Positions 19,803-30,603 of a DNA stretch of 64,000 bases are shown piece by piece. The position numbers were made by a program, and so were the translations under genes. The DNA is from Vibrio sp. FE10 (GTDB lineage: Bacteria > Pseudomonadota > Gammaproteobacteria > Enterobacterales > Vibrionaceae). The notes under the pieces were generated by a model. The model saw only the letters and a list, made by a program, of their open reading frames with translations. It searched no databases and was not told the DNA's origin. The stretch is taken from the NCBI RefSeq assembly GCF_030297155.1, contig NZ_AP028067.1, forward strand, positions 1,240,001-1,304,000. Reading direction: 5' to 3'. Numbering within the stretch: position 1 is the first letter of the stretch; every line of letters begins with the position of its first letter.

Positions 19803-21080
19803 CTATTTAAAACAATCAGGGCGATTAAGTGCTTTATCTATGGATGAAACAAGCTGTTCGATATGTTCCGGTTGGCTAATGAAGGGAGGCATCATATATA
19901 TCAATTTGCCAAACGGGCGTATCCAAACACCTTGTTCAACAAAGTGAGCTTGGATGGTTTCCATATCGACAGGCGTGTGGGTTTCAACGACGCCAATAGC
20001 GCCCAACCAACGCACGTCTTTAACCAGTGCATGTTCTCGCAACGGTGGGAGCAACTCAGAGAAAAGCTGTTCGATCTGCTGAGTCTGATTTTGCCAATTG
20101 CCTTGCTCAATGATGGATAAACTTGCCGCACCGACTGCGCAAGCCAACGGGTTACCCATGAAGGTTGGCCCGTGCATAAAGCAGCCAGCTTCACCACCAC
20201 ATACGGTGTCAGCAACCTCTTTACTTGCCAGCGTTGCTGAGAGGGTCATGTAGCCCCCAGTCAGCGCTTTGCCTAAGCATAGAATGTCCGGTTGAATGTC
20301 GGCATGCTCACAAGCGAACAGTTTCCCTGTGCGGCCAAAGCCGGTCGCAATCTCATCCAAGATCAATAACACGTTGAATTCATCACACAGCAAGCGCACT
20401 TGTTTCAAGAATTCAGGGTGGTAGATGCGCATACCGCCAGCACCTTGAACGATTGGCTCTAAGATCACCGCAGCGACTTCTTGATGGTGTGCTGCCAGCT
20501 TTTCTCGAAAGCTGTCGATGTCATTAACATCCCATTGATCCCAAAAGCCTGTTTTTGGCGAATCGGCAAAAATGTGCTCCGGCAAAAAGCCTTTGTAGAG
20601 GCTGTGCATCGAGTTATCTGGATCGGTCACCGACATCGCAGCAAAGGTATCGCCGTGGTAGCCATCTCTCAGTGTTAAGAACTTTGAACGAGGTTGGCCT
20701 TTAGCGTGCCAGTATTGCAGCGCCATTTTGAGGCTCACTTCTACGGCTACCGAGCCAGAGTCAGCCAAGAATACATGTTCAAGATTACTGGGTGCTAGAT
20801 TCAAAAGCTTCTTACATAAATCGATTGCTGGCTGATGGGTAATACCACCAAACATAACGTGTGACACCTTATCGATTTGGCTGTGAGCTGCAGCATTGAG
20901 CTCTGGGTGATTGTAGCCGTGAATGGTTGACCACCAAGAGGACATACCATCAATAATTCGTTTTCCGCCTTCTAATTCTAGGTAAACACCGTCTGCATTT
21001 GTGACTGGGTAGCAGGTCAGAGGTGTTAACGTTGATGTGTAAGGATGCCAGATATGCTGGCGATCAAAGGCGAGATCCAT
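19803..21080 (-). CDS. bioA: Adenosylmethionine-8-amino-7-oxononanoate aminotransferase
   Basis: This PLP enzyme converts KAPA to DAPA using S-adenosylmethionine as amino donor, the third step of the biotin ring pathway. ATG 21080 (MDLAFDRQHIWHPYTS) follows a GGAAG ribosome site and is preferred to the upstream ATG at 21092. Class III aminotransferase features are MSSWWSTIHGYNHPEL, the pyridoxal-phosphate region ILDEIATGFGRTGKLF and the lysine in LCLGKALTGGYM. The protein is about 425 residues. It is divergent from bioBFCD across a shared operator. Confidence 0.97.
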   Translation of the reverse strand: MDLAFDRQHIWHPYTSTLTPLTCYPVTNADGVYLELEGGKRIIDGMSSWWSTIHGYNHPELNAAAHSQIDKVSHVMFGGITHQPAIDLCKKLLNLAPSNLEHVFLADSGSVAVEVSLKMALQYWHAKGQPRSKFLTLRDGYHGDTFAAMSVTDPDNSMHSLYKGFLPEHIFADSPKTGFWDQWDVNDIDSFREKLAAHHQEVAAVILEPIVQGAGGMRIYHPEFLKQVRLLCDEFNVLLILDEIATGFGRTGKLFACEHADIQPDILCLGKALTGGYMTLSATLASKEVADTVCGGEAGCFMHGPTFMGNPLACAVGAASLSIIEQGNWQNQTQQIEQLFSELLPPLREHALVKDVRWLGAIGVVETHTPVDMETIQAHFVEQGVWIRPFGKLIYMMPPFISQPEHIEQLVSSIDKALNRPDCFK

Positions 21081-21118
21081 AGTAACTTCCATTCTTAGTG
21101 TGGTTAAAAAATAACCAG

Positions 21119-21152
21119 GTGTAAACTTTTGATATTATCAATGTGTTGACAG
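21119..21152. promoter_or_regulatory. BirA-type biotin operator between bioA and bioB
   Basis: The half-sites TGTAAAC (21120-21126) and GTTGACA (21145-21151) are separated by 18 bases, the same arm spacing as in the E. coli bio operator (TGTAAAC-N18-GTTTACA). The site lies in the divergent control region and should let biotin-loaded BirA repress both transcripts. Confidence 0.82.
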
Positions 21153-21240
21153 TCTAAAGCTTGTCGGTAGACTAGCCAAGCATAAATGCAATCTCTATTG
21201 ATGGAGGTGCAATATCAAAAAAATAAAAAAGGATCGACAC

Positions 21241-22293
21241 GTGGAAGTTCGTCATGACTGGACAGTTGCTGAAGTAACAGCGCTGCTTGAAAAACCGTTT
21301 ATGGATTTAATGTTTGAAGCTCAAGTTGTTCATAGACAGTACCAAGAGCACAACCACGTGCAGGTGAGTACGCTTTTATCAATTAAGACGGGTGCTTGCC
21401 CTGAAGATTGTAAGTACTGCCCTCAAAGTGCTCACTACCGAACAGATGTCGACAAAGAACGCTTAATGGAAGTCGAGCGTGTTTTGGATGCGGCGCTAAA
21501 AGCTAAGAACGCGGGTTCGACTCGTTTCTGTATGGGCGCGGCATGGAAAAATCCGAAAGAGCGCGATATGCCTCACCTAACTGACATGATCAAAGGTGTG
21601 AAAGGCATGGGTCTAGAAACGTGTATGACACTGGGTATGCTAACGCCAGATCAAGCGGGTGAGTTAGCGGACGCAGGTTTGGATTACTACAACCACAACC
21701 TTGATACGTCTCCTGAATTCTACGGCAGCATTATTACTACTCGTACTTACCAAGATCGTTTAGATACCCTATCTCACGTGCGTGATGCGGGTATGAAGAT
21801 CTGTTCTGGCGGTATCATTGGTATGGGCGAAAGCACCAATGACCGAGCAGGCCTTCTCGTAGAGCTAGCGAACCTTCCAGTACACCCTGAAAGTGTGCCA
21901 ATCAACATGCTGGTAAAAGTGAAAGGCACACCGATGGAAAACGTCGATGATGTTGAGTCTTTCGACTTCATTAAGTTGATTGCGATTGCTCGTATCATGA
22001 TGCCAATGTCTGCGGTTCGTTTATCTGCAGGTCGCGAGAATATGAACGAACAGATGCAAGCGATGTGTTTCATGGCGGGTGCGAATTCTATCTTCTACGG
22101 TTGTAAGCTACTGACTACGCCAAACCCAGACGAAGACACGGATATGCAGCTGTTTAAGAAGCTGGGTATCAACAGCCAACAGGTCGCTCAAAAACCTGAC
22201 GAAATTCAAGAAAATGAACTGTTAGATCAAGTGGTGGAGCGCGTTGCTGCTCGTCCAACGAAAGATGACATGTTCTACGATGCCACTGTTTAA
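21241..22293 (+). CDS. bioB: Biotin synthase
   Basis: This radical-SAM enzyme inserts sulfur into dethiobiotin. The 350-residue protein has the cluster motif CPEDCKYC (C53, C57, C60), preceded by [10 protein letters not shown]. Further conserved cysteines and an arginine for the [2Fe-2S] cluster appear in the region with [12 protein letters not shown] and [11 protein letters not shown], and later in [16 protein letters not shown] 21241 ([12 protein letters not shown]) is taken as the start, with AAAAGGA just upstream. It is first in bioBFCD, and its last 14 bases overlap bioF. Confidence 0.97.
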   Translation: MEVRHDWTVAEVTALLEKPFMDLMFEAQVVHRQYQEHNHVQVSTLLSIKTGACPEDCKYCPQSAHYRTDVDKERLMEVERVLDAALKAKNAGSTRFCMGAAWKNPKERDMPHLTDMIKGVKGMGLETCMTLGMLTPDQAGELADAGLDYYNHNLDTSPEFYGSIITTRTYQDRLDTLSHVRDAGMKICSGGIIGMGESTNDRAGLLVELANLPVHPESVPINMLVKVKGTPMENVDDVESFDFIKLIAIARIMMPMSAVRLSAGRENMNEQMQAMCFMAGANSIFYGCKLLTTPNPDEDTDMQLFKKLGINSQQVAQKPDEIQENELLDQVVERVAARPTKDDMFYDATV

Positions 22294-23491
22294 ATCTCGC
22301 ATCAAAAGTGCCCTTGCTCATCGCCGTGAGCAAGGGTTAACTCGTCAACTCAAGGTACTCGAAAACAGCAATAGCCCTTTGCTTAATAGTGAAGGTTCTC
22401 GCTTTATTAACTTTTCGAGTAATGATTACCTAGGCTTGGCAAACGATCCTGAACTGGTCGATGCATGGCAAACCGGACTTTCCCAATATGGTGCTGGCAG
22501 TGCGGCATCGCCATTGGTTACAGGCTTTAGTCCTGCTCATCGAAACTTAGAGGCTCAGCTGTGTGAATGGCTTGGCTTCGAACGTGCCATTCTCTTTAGT
22601 TCTGGTTTCAGTGCTAATCAAGCCTTGTTGTTTTCTCTGCTCGAAAAAGACGACTCTCTGTTGCAAGACAAACTTAACCACGCCTCCTTGATGGAAGCGG
22701 GGATGCTTTCACCTGCAACCATGAAACGCTTTAAGCACAACGACACGCAGCATTTAGAGTCGCTATTAAGCCGATCTCCACAATCCTTGGTCGTGACTGA
22801 GGGGGTGTTCAGCATGGATGGCGATCAAGCGCCTCTGAGTCAGATATCTAACCTGACAAATCAATACGACAGTTGGTTGGCGGTTGATGATGCCCACGGT
22901 ATCGGCGTATTAGGTGATAAAGGGGCAGGGAGCTGCAGTGCGGCACAAATCTCCCCCGATATTTTGGTGGTGACCTTTGGTAAAGCGTTTGGTCTTTCAG
23001 GTGCTGCGATTCTTTGTTCGTCAGAAGTGGGTGATTATTTAACTCAGTTTGCTCGGCATCATGTGTACTCGACCGCGATGCCACCTTCACAAGCGGTGGC
23101 TTTGTCTCATGCGTGTCAGATGATTCAGACGCAAGAGTGGCGCCGAGAGAAGTTAACTGAGTTAGGTGCTCTCTATAAAGAGCAGATGAGCCGCGTGAAA
23201 GGTTTCATTGATACTCAGACTCCGATTAAGCCGTTTGTGATTGGTGAAGCTCAAGCTGCCTTATCTATAGCGGAAGAATTAAAGCGTAACCAAGTTTGGG
23301 TAACGGCGATAAGGCCACCAACCGTTCCGACAGGGACTGCTCGTCTGCGAATTACGTTAACGGCCAACCACAGTCAGACGCAGGTTCTTCAGTTAACTGA
23401 CTCGTTGCTTCAAGCAATAGAGCGAAGCAACGACTCTGAAGGCAAACCAAGCATAGAATCAAGCGTTGAATTAAAGAAAGAGGCTCAGTAA
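22280..23491 (+). CDS. bioF: 8-amino-7-oxononanoate synthase
   Basis: This PLP-dependent enzyme condenses pimeloyl-ACP (or CoA) with L-alanine to give KAPA. The start is ATG 22280 ([12 protein letters not shown]), 14 bases inside the bioB end, giving 403 residues. Signatures are [13 protein letters not shown], the substrate region [26 protein letters not shown] and the PLP lysine in [15 protein letters not shown]. The stop abuts the bioC start without a gap, so the genes are translationally coupled. Confidence 0.96.
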   Translation: MPLFKSRIKSALAHRREQGLTRQLKVLENSNSPLLNSEGSRFINFSSNDYLGLANDPELVDAWQTGLSQYGAGSAASPLVTGFSPAHRNLEAQLCEWLGFERAILFSSGFSANQALLFSLLEKDDSLLQDKLNHASLMEAGMLSPATMKRFKHNDTQHLESLLSRSPQSLVVTEGVFSMDGDQAPLSQISNLTNQYDSWLAVDDAHGIGVLGDKGAGSCSAAQISPDILVVTFGKAFGLSGAAILCSSEVGDYLTQFARHHVYSTAMPPSQAVALSHACQMIQTQEWRREKLTELGALYKEQMSRVKGFIDTQTPIKPFVIGEAQAALSIAEELKRNQVWVTAIRPPTVPTGTARLRITLTANHSQTQVLQLTDSLLQAIERSNDSEGKPSIESSVELKKEAQ

Positions 23492-24295
23492 ATGTCACAA
23501 GAAGCAGTAGTGCATAATTACGTAGGCCAAGATAAGAGTGCGATTGCCGAAGCCTTCGGTAAAGCAGCAACAACCTATGATAAACACGCTGAGTTTCAGC
23601 GCGATGTCGGCCACCGATTATTGGATAAGCTACCGAGAGACCTCTCAGGTTTAAAGGTGCTTGATTTAGGTTGTGGCACTGGCTATTTCTCTGAGCAGAT
23701 GGTGAAGCGTGGTGCTGAAGTGGTGTGTGCTGATCTTTCTGTTGGAATGTTAGAAAGGGCAGAGCAACGTTGTGGTGTATCGGTCTCTTTATATCAACAA
23801 GCCGACGCCGAGCAATTACCGTTTGAAGATGGGTGTTTTGACATCGTTTTTTCAAGCTTAGCGTTACAATGGTGTGATGATTTATCGTCACCTTTAAAGG
23901 AGATGAAGCGCGTTGTAGCGGCTGGTGGACGTGTGATTTTCTCAACTTTGCTTGATGGGTCACTGTTTGAACTGGAAAAATCATGGTCCAAAATTGACGC
24001 ACATCAACACGTTAACCATTTTATTACAATCAATCAGGTAAAAATTGCGTTAGCGCAATCTAGCTGTACTGCTCATCAACTAGACTTGCCCACCATCACC
24101 GTTTGGTACGACACTGCGTTTGAACTGATGCGCGACCTTAAAGGTATCGGCGCTAATCACGTAAGTGGTCGCTCACAAGGTTTAACAAGTCGCCGCATGT
24201 TGCAGCTTGTTGAACGGGAATATCGAGAGTTTAAAAACCATCAAGGTTTCTTACCAGCAACATATCAAGTTTGTTTAGGGGTTATTCAATTATGA
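23492..24295 (+). CDS. bioC: Malonyl-ACP O-methyltransferase
   Basis: This SAM-dependent methyltransferase caps malonyl-ACP so that fatty-acid synthesis can build the pimeloyl chain. The 267-residue protein has [19 protein letters not shown] at the N-terminus, motif [15 protein letters not shown], and the post-motif regions [18 protein letters not shown] and [15 protein letters not shown], all typical of BioC. It lies directly behind bioF and overlaps bioD by 4 bases. Confidence 0.95.
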   Translation: MSQEAVVHNYVGQDKSAIAEAFGKAATTYDKHAEFQRDVGHRLLDKLPRDLSGLKVLDLGCGTGYFSEQMVKRGAEVVCADLSVGMLERAEQRCGVSVSLYQQADAEQLPFEDGCFDIVFSSLALQWCDDLSSPLKEMKRVVAAGGRVIFSTLLDGSLFELEKSWSKIDAHQHVNHFITINQVKIALAQSSCTAHQLDLPTITVWYDTAFELMRDLKGIGANHVSGRSQGLTSRRMLQLVEREYREFKNHQGFLPATYQVCLGVIQL

Positions 24296-24975
24296 TTGAT
24301 GCATTATTCATTGCAGGTACGGATACCGAAGTGGGAAAAACTGTAGTTTCAAAAGCGATTCTTCAAGCTTTGGCTGCACAAGATTTATCAACAATTGGTT
24401 ATAAGCCAGTTGCTGCAGGGTGTGAAGAATACTCTGAAGGGTTACGCAACAGTGATGCATTGCATCTTCAAGAAGCGGCGACGCAAGATGTTGCTTACGA
24501 AGACGTTAACCCGTACGCATTGTTACTACCATCATCACCTCATATTGCTGCAAAGCATGACGGTGTCGTGGTTGATGAAGCGGTATTATCAGCGAAGCTA
24601 GAACAGCATAAGCAAAACTCTGACATCGTTTTAGTTGAAGGTGCTGGTGGTTGGCGTGTACCGGTTTCAGATGACGAATACTTGTCTAGCTGGGTTAAGA
24701 AAGAGCAGCTTCCAGTGGTACTGACTGTGGGTATTAAGCTTGGTTGTTTGAGCCACGCTCTATTAACGGCAGAAGCGATTCGTGCAGATGGTCTAAACCT
24801 AGTCGGTTGGGTAGCGAACCGCATTAATCCAGGCACTGAACATTATGCTGATATTATTGCGATGCTTGAAGATAAGCTCGGTGCGCCGAAATTAGGTGAA
24901 ATCCCTTACGTACCAAAAGCGAAGTCTAAGAACATTGGTAAGTACATTAATGTACAGCCATTGCTTGATCTGTAA
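24292..24975 (+). CDS. bioD: Dethiobiotin synthetase
   Basis: This ATP-dependent carboxylase closes the ureido ring of dethiobiotin from DAPA and CO2. The start is ATG 24292 in the ATGA overlap with bioC ([17 protein letters not shown]), giving about 227 residues. The P-loop is [14 protein letters not shown], the substrate-loop lysine is in [12 protein letters not shown], and [12 protein letters not shown] is the second conserved loop. A perfect hairpin terminator follows. Confidence 0.96.
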   Translation: MIDALFIAGTDTEVGKTVVSKAILQALAAQDLSTIGYKPVAAGCEEYSEGLRNSDALHLQEAATQDVAYEDVNPYALLLPSSPHIAAKHDGVVVDEAVLSAKLEQHKQNSDIVLVEGAGGWRVPVSDDEYLSSWVKKEQLPVVLTVGIKLGCLSHALLTAEAIRADGLNLVGWVANRINPGTEHYADIIAMLEDKLGAPKLGEIPYVPKAKSKNIGKYINVQPLLDL

Positions 24976-25001
24976 GTTTCAAGTTATACGCGTTAAACAA
25001 G

Positions 25002-25027
25002 AAAAGGGCTGCGATTGCAGCCCTTTT
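25002..25027 (+). terminator. Terminator of bioBFCD
   Basis: A perfect 11-bp stem AAAAGGGCTGC / GCAGCCCTTTT with loop GATT lies 26 bases after bioD. The A-run on the other side allows bidirectional use with the convergent small gene. Confidence 0.88.
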
Positions 25028-25087
25028 GCTATTTTAAGCCTTTTGACCATACGTTTGTAAAAACGGGTCTTTTAAACAAGCTTGGGA

Positions 25088-25255
25088 TTAATGTTCTTTT
25101 GCCAGTCCCATTAGTGCCTGTTGTGTTTCTGTGATTTTTGTCTGTGCCGTTTGTGGAGTTAGGATTCCAATCTGCTTTTTCGCTTCTTCTTCAGTAATCC
25201 CTAGGTGACAGCACAGTAAATCGATAGCCATTTGAGTGTTAGTACCTTCAACCAT
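25088..25255 (-). CDS. Small conserved-looking protein of unknown function, 55 residues
   Basis: The start is ATG 25255 (MVEGTNTQMAIDLL), preceded by GGGAACG as ribosome site; the open frame extends seven codons upstream. The product is acidic to neutral and helical, with a pattern like a small helical bundle (LCCHLGITEEEAKKQIGIL) and a cysteine pair CC. No signal peptide or membrane segment is visible. It is convergent with bioD and divergent from htpX. I do not recognise the family. The ribosome site and codon use like its neighbours support a real gene. Confidence 0.6.
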   Translation of the reverse strand: MVEGTNTQMAIDLLCCHLGITEEEAKKQIGILTPQTAQTKITETQQALMGLAKEH

Positions 25256-25532
25256 GATCGTTCCCTTTTTGTACATGGACTAGCCAATAAATCATCTGGA
25301 GTCACTGTAAACGGATTGTTATATCGACACCATACGACTTAGGTCTAATAGACTAAGATTAATTCGGACATGGTCTCGTAATCAAATGTTGCAATTTAAT
25401 GCTTAACCTTGTTTTCTTAATCTAAGACTATATGTATAAGTAAGTATAAGTCTTCAAGGTTGGAATAAATTGCTGTCTGCCTTGTCTATAACAATAAGTT
25501 TTATAAAAACAGCTTTCATGCGGAGATAAGTA

Positions 25533-26396
25533 ATGAAGCGAGTAATGTTGTTCCTTGCAACCAACCTTGCGGTTGTATTGGTACTAAGTGTTGTTCTTAA
25601 TATTGTATACGCAGTCACAGGTATGCAACCAGGAAGCCTCTCAGGCTTGCTGTTAATGGCTGCGGTGTTTGGTTTTGGCGGCTCATTCATTTCATTAATG
25701 ATGTCAAAGAAAATGGCGCTACGCTCAGTAGGCGGCATGGTCATTGAAAGCCCACGTAACGAGACAGAACATTGGTTGATGGAGACGGTAAGCCGTCAAT
25801 CTCAACAAGTTGGTATTGGTATGCCAACAGTGGCGATCTACGACTCGCCAGACATCAACGCATTCGCGACGGGTGCTAAGCGTGACGATTCATTGGTAGC
25901 GGTATCAACAGGCCTGCTACACAACATGACACGTGATGAAGCTGAAGCGGTATTAGCGCATGAAGTGAGCCACATTGCGAACGGTGATATGGTGACAATG
26001 ACGCTAATGCAAGGTGTGGTAAACACGTTCGTTATCTTCCTATCTCGTTTCATCGCCAACATTGTTGCGTCGAATGACAATGAAGAAGAGGGCGGCAGCA
26101 ACATGATGGTTTACTTCGGTGTGTCTATGGTGCTGGAGTTGGTATTTGGTTTCTTAGCAAGCTTCATTACGATGTGGTACAGCCGTCATCGTGAATTCCA
26201 TGCTGATGCAGGTGCAGCGCACCTAGTAGGTAAAGAGAAGATGATTGCAGCGCTTGAGCGTCTGAAGGTGAGCCATGAGCCACAACTAGAAGGTTCTATG
26301 ATGGCGTTTGGTATCAACGGTAAGAAGTCTCTTACAGAGCTTCTAATGAGCCACCCACCGCTAGATAAGCGTATTGCGTCTCTACGTAACATGTAA
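25533..26396 (+). CDS. htpX: Membrane-bound zinc metalloprotease HtpX
   Basis: This inner-membrane protease degrades misfolded membrane proteins, partly overlapping with FtsH. The 287-residue protein has two N-terminal hydrophobic spans (about 3-27 and 35-56), the zinc motif HEVSH (H143, E144, H147) and a downstream glutamate region ([14 protein letters not shown]). Two further hydrophobic stretches lie between (about 155-180 and 190-215). The length is standard. It is probably heat- or envelope-stress-induced as elsewhere; I could not confirm a promoter by eye. Confidence 0.97.
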   Translation: MKRVMLFLATNLAVVLVLSVVLNIVYAVTGMQPGSLSGLLLMAAVFGFGGSFISLMMSKKMALRSVGGMVIESPRNETEHWLMETVSRQSQQVGIGMPTVAIYDSPDINAFATGAKRDDSLVAVSTGLLHNMTRDEAEAVLAHEVSHIANGDMVTMTLMQGVVNTFVIFLSRFIANIVASNDNEEEGGSNMMVYFGVSMVLELVFGFLASFITMWYSRHREFHADAGAAHLVGKEKMIAALERLKVSHEPQLEGSMMAFGINGKKSLTELLMSHPPLDKRIASLRNM

Positions 26397-26440
26397 TTTC
26401 TAACACAAGCTACTTTCGTTAAGCGGCAATATGTATTCTA

Positions 26441-26466
26441 AAGGCTTCCTTCGGGAGGCCTTTTTT
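26441..26466 (+). terminator. Terminator of htpX
   Basis: The stem AAGGCTTCC / GGAGGCCTT (one T-G pair) closes a TTCG tetraloop and is followed by a T-run. Confidence 0.85.
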
Positions 26467-26655
26467 GATCTTGGTATCCAATACAGTAAGTACTGAGGGA
26501 TAGGTGTCTGGTGATAGAGGGTTACTGGTGACAAAGCGTTACGATATGGAATGGATTATATCGCACGGACTGATATGTGTAGGGTAATAAGGAGGGAGTG
26601 CTTTGTATTATTTTGCTGACGGTTCTTATGATCAAGACACTTGGTTCCGCTCAAC

Positions 26656-26682
26656 AAAAAGGCTTCCACATGGGAAGCCTTA
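26656..26682 (-). terminator. Terminator of purB
   Basis: On the minus strand the stem AAGGCTTCC / GGAAGCCTT is followed by a T-run. It lies 28 bases after the purB stop. Confidence 0.85.
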
Positions 26683-26710
26683 GTCTATTCTGTGATTCGA
26701 AATTCGAATC

Positions 26711-28120
<1,410 letters not shown>

Positions 28121-28155
28121 TTATACCAGTAACAATCTCAATTGTCACGCATATT

Positions 28156-28171
28156 GCGCAATCGTTTGCGT
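28156..28171. promoter_or_regulatory. PurR-like operator upstream of purB
   Basis: GCGCAATCGTTTGCGT matches the PurR palindrome ACGCAAACGTTTGCGT at 14 of 16 positions. It is 75 bases before the purB start, in the expected promoter position. Confidence 0.72.
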
Positions 28172-28186
28172 GAGAATTGTGTTGGT

Positions 28187-28218
28187 ACAAAAAACAAGCT
28201 CGCGACGAGGCGCGAGCT
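28187..28218 (-). terminator. Terminator of mnmA-hflD
   Basis: On the minus strand the stem AGCTCGCG / CGCGAGCT is followed by TTGTTTTTTG. It lies just after the hflD stop. Confidence 0.82.
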
Positions 28219-28224
28219 AATAAA

Positions 28225-28842
28225 TTACATGCGAGCTAGCAGGATTTGAGCCTGCTCGATCATTTTTTTGCGACCGAAGATAAGGTGGCGACGTTTGCCG
28301 CCAACTTGACGCCATAACACAGCGCTTCGAATTCCTGATAGCAGCAGAGCACGAACCTTGTGTTGGCTCGATGTCTGTTGAAGTACTGCTGGCGTACCAG
28401 AAACCTGAATACGAGGGCCAATAGGGCTCACTACATCTAAGTAGATGCTCGCAAGGTTGCTGATCATTTGCTCGTCAAACAGATCGAAGTGCTCAGTTTG
28501 ACGCTCTGCAGTTTGAATACGATCACCAAGCTGTGACATTGAGTCATTGCGAGCAGAGAGTTTACGTTCAAGCGCCATCAAGCTGATGATGTAGCGAGTA
28601 ATGTCGCTACCAGCAGGAGTACTGTCGATACCTTTTACTAAGCATTCAAGGCCTAGCTTTAGGTTCGCCTCACGACCAAATACACCCACAGTGTTCGCTG
28701 GGTTAGTATTTAAAATGGCATTGAGTGAAGCTTCGAAGGCATCTTTATCACAACGGCCGTCTTTCGCTACTTGTTGAACCAAAGCCACAGCTTGGCAAAT
28801 TCCAGCGAAAGCAATAGTACGGTCATAAAGTGTATTAGCCAC
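28225..28842 (-). CDS. hflD: High frequency lysogenization protein HflD homologue
   Basis: This peripheral membrane protein of about 205 residues is known in E. coli for binding phage lambda CII; its host role is unclear. The sequence begins [19 protein letters not shown] and is helical throughout, with no clear membrane span. Conserved stretches include [20 protein letters not shown] and [16 protein letters not shown]. It lies 48 bases behind mnmA in the conserved mnmA-hflD-purB order. Confidence 0.93.
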   Translation of the reverse strand: MANTLYDRTIAFAGICQAVALVQQVAKDGRCDKDAFEASLNAILNTNPANTVGVFGREANLKLGLECLVKGIDSTPAGSDITRYIISLMALERKLSARNDSMSQLGDRIQTAERQTEHFDLFDEQMISNLASIYLDVVSPIGPRIQVSGTPAVLQQTSSQHKVRALLLSGIRSAVLWRQVGGKRRHLIFGRKKMIEQAQILLARM

Positions 28843-28890
28843 GTAGTAACTCCTAGTTGTTTTCTATCGTTTGTTGTTCGTTCGATTAGA

Positions 28891-30027
28891 TTAGATGCGT
28901 TTTTCGATGATACCACCACCAAGACAGACTTCATCTTGGTAGAACACAGCCGACTGGCCTGGCGTTACAGCGATTTGCGGCTCATCGAAGATAACCTTAA
29001 TGTTATCATCGTCAATTGGGATGATTGTACAAGGAATATCGGTTTGACGGTAACGTGTTTTTACCGTGCATGTCATAACTTCAGTAATTGGTGTGCGATT
29101 AACCCAATGAAGCTGAGATGCGAACAAGCCTTCTGATTTAAGAAGCGGGTGGTCTTTACCTTGAACCGCGATCAGAACGTTACGCTTAAGATCTTTTTCA
29201 CCAACAAACCATGGTTCTTCGTTACCGCCGCCACCTTTAGTGCCGCCAATATGAAGACCTTTACGTTGACCCAAAGTGTGGTACATCAAGCCTTGGTGCT
29301 GACCAATTACTTGACCGTCTGGCGTCTCGATATTACCCGGCTGAGCAGGTAGGTATTTACCTAAGAACTCAGTGAACTTACGCTCACCGATAAAGCAGAT
29401 ACCGGTAGAGTCTTTTTTCTTCGCAGTGATCAAGTCTTGCTCTTCAGCAATACGGCGCACTTCAGGCTTCTCTAATTCACCGACAGGGAATAGGCTGCGT
29501 GCCACTTGATCTGAACTTAGCGTGTATAAGAAATAGCTTTGGTCTTTATTGCCGTCTAGGCCACGTAGCATTTCTGGTTTCACGCCAGCGTCTAGCTCTG
29601 CTTGAGTTGGGAAAGTACGACGAACGTAGTGACCCATCGCAATGTAGTCTGCGTCTAATACTTCATCCGCAAACTCTAAGAATGCTTTGAATTTGATTTC
29701 TTTGTTACAAAGGATATCTGGGTTCGGTGTACGACCCGCTTTGTATTCTTCAAGAAAGTACTCGAATACATTATCCCAGTACTCTGCTGCAAAGTTGATA
29801 GTGTGAAGGTGGATACCTAACTTGTCACATACCGCTTGAGCATCAGCAAGGTCTTCAGCTGCCGTGCAGTATTCTTCGTTATCGTCTTCTTCCCAGTTTT
29901 TCATGAAAAGGCCTTCTACCTGATAGCCTTGTTGCTGAAGAAGATACGCCGATACTGACGAATCTACACCGCCGGACATACCGACAATTACTTTCTTTTC
30001 GCTGTTTCCAGAGCTGATACCTGACAT
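28891..30027 (-). CDS. mnmA: tRNA-specific 2-thiouridylase MnmA
   Basis: This enzyme thiolates U34 of the wobble base in tRNA-Lys, -Glu and -Gln using sulfur from the Tus relay. The 378-residue protein has the PP-loop [11 protein letters not shown] near the N-terminus, the catalytic cysteines in [13 protein letters not shown] and [13 protein letters not shown], the tRNA-contact region [12 protein letters not shown] and the C-terminal beta-barrel ([15 protein letters not shown]). It is first of mnmA-hflD. The 204-base gap to the divergent gene at 30232 holds both promoters. Confidence 0.97.
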   Translation of the reverse strand: MSGISSGNSEKKVIVGMSGGVDSSVSAYLLQQQGYQVEGLFMKNWEEDDNEEYCTAAEDLADAQAVCDKLGIHLHTINFAAEYWDNVFEYFLEEYKAGRTPNPDILCNKEIKFKAFLEFADEVLDADYIAMGHYVRRTFPTQAELDAGVKPEMLRGLDGNKDQSYFLYTLSSDQVARSLFPVGELEKPEVRRIAEEQDLITAKKKDSTGICFIGERKFTEFLGKYLPAQPGNIETPDGQVIGQHQGLMYHTLGQRKGLHIGGTKGGGGNEEPWFVGEKDLKRNVLIAVQGKDHPLLKSEGLFASQLHWVNRTPITEVMTCTVKTRYRQTDIPCTIIPIDDDNIKVIFDEPQIAVTPGQSAVFYQDEVCLGGGIIEKRI

Positions 30028-30231
30028 GTCTAAACACCGTTACTATTACTTGGTCGCAGATTCTAACAGAAAGAGAAACACCGCGACAGATCCGAGATCG
30101 GAATCACAGTTTCATTTGCACAAATATTGCGCTGACTTCGTTAGAGAATCGCATGAACGCGAGGAGACTCGCTAGGATGTCAGATCTATATGTGGCATAG
30201 TCGCTCGAAATCCAAGACCTGAGATAAAAAA

Positions 30232-30501
30232 ATGTCTGAACAAAATGAGTTTATGCAAGAAGAACAGTTGATCGAGATTATCGAGAACCAACTGGAAGAT
30301 GGCCAACCTGTGAAAGTGAAAGAGACGCTGATGCGTTTAATGATGACAGGTACTCCTCGTGAAGAGGCAATTGCTGCGATGGCATGTGCATTGGCAATTG
30401 AAGTATTTGACGTGATGAAAAACGGCGCTGAGTTTAATCAAAAACGTTACGCTGAGCATTTGGGCATGCTGCCTGATTTAAGCTTTATGGAAGGCGAATA
30501 A
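30232..30501 (+). CDS. Small acidic protein of unknown function, 89 residues
   Basis: The product starts MSEQNEFMQEEQLIEIIE, is strongly acidic and mainly helical, with a mid segment MMTGTPREEAIAAMACALAIEVFDVMK and a tail RYAEHLGMLPDLSFMEGE. It has no membrane span or signal. The cytoplasmic helical type and coding-like composition favour a real gene. I recall similar proteins of unknown function in Vibrio but cannot name a family. It lies between mnmA (divergent) and gsk (same strand, 102 bases downstream); a PurR-like operator lies in that downstream gap, so gsk probably has its own promoter. Confidence 0.78.
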   Translation: MSEQNEFMQEEQLIEIIENQLEDGQPVKVKETLMRLMMTGTPREEAIAAMACALAIEVFDVMKNGAEFNQKRYAEHLGMLPDLSFMEGE

Positions 30502-30511
30502 AAAAATAGCC

Positions 30512-30527
30512 TCGCAAACGTTTGCTA
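30512..30527. promoter_or_regulatory. PurR-like operator upstream of gsk
   Basis: TCGCAAACGTTTGCTA contains the perfect palindromic PurR core CGCAAACGTTTGC. It is about 77 bases before the gsk start, next to AT-rich promoter-like sequence. Confidence 0.75.
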
Positions 30528-30603
30528 TAGTTTGAAAGATTGCCGCGTTAAATATAGCGCGGTAGAATCCGCCACCTATTTCCCCTTGACTTAGACTAGC
30601 CTT

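Larger units (their letters stand above)
26397..26710. other. Intergenic region between htpX and purB holding two terminators
   Basis: This 314-base convergent spacer holds the htpX terminator (26441-26466) and the purB terminator (26656-26682). The roughly 190 bases between show no ORF with a start and ribosome site and no repeat I recognise. Confidence 0.6.

Noticed and set aside
23352..24002. 216-codon ORF antisense to bioF and bioC
   Set aside because: It lies wholly opposite well-defined genes, has low-complexity His/Gln/Arg composition and no ribosome site; it is a shadow of the true frames.
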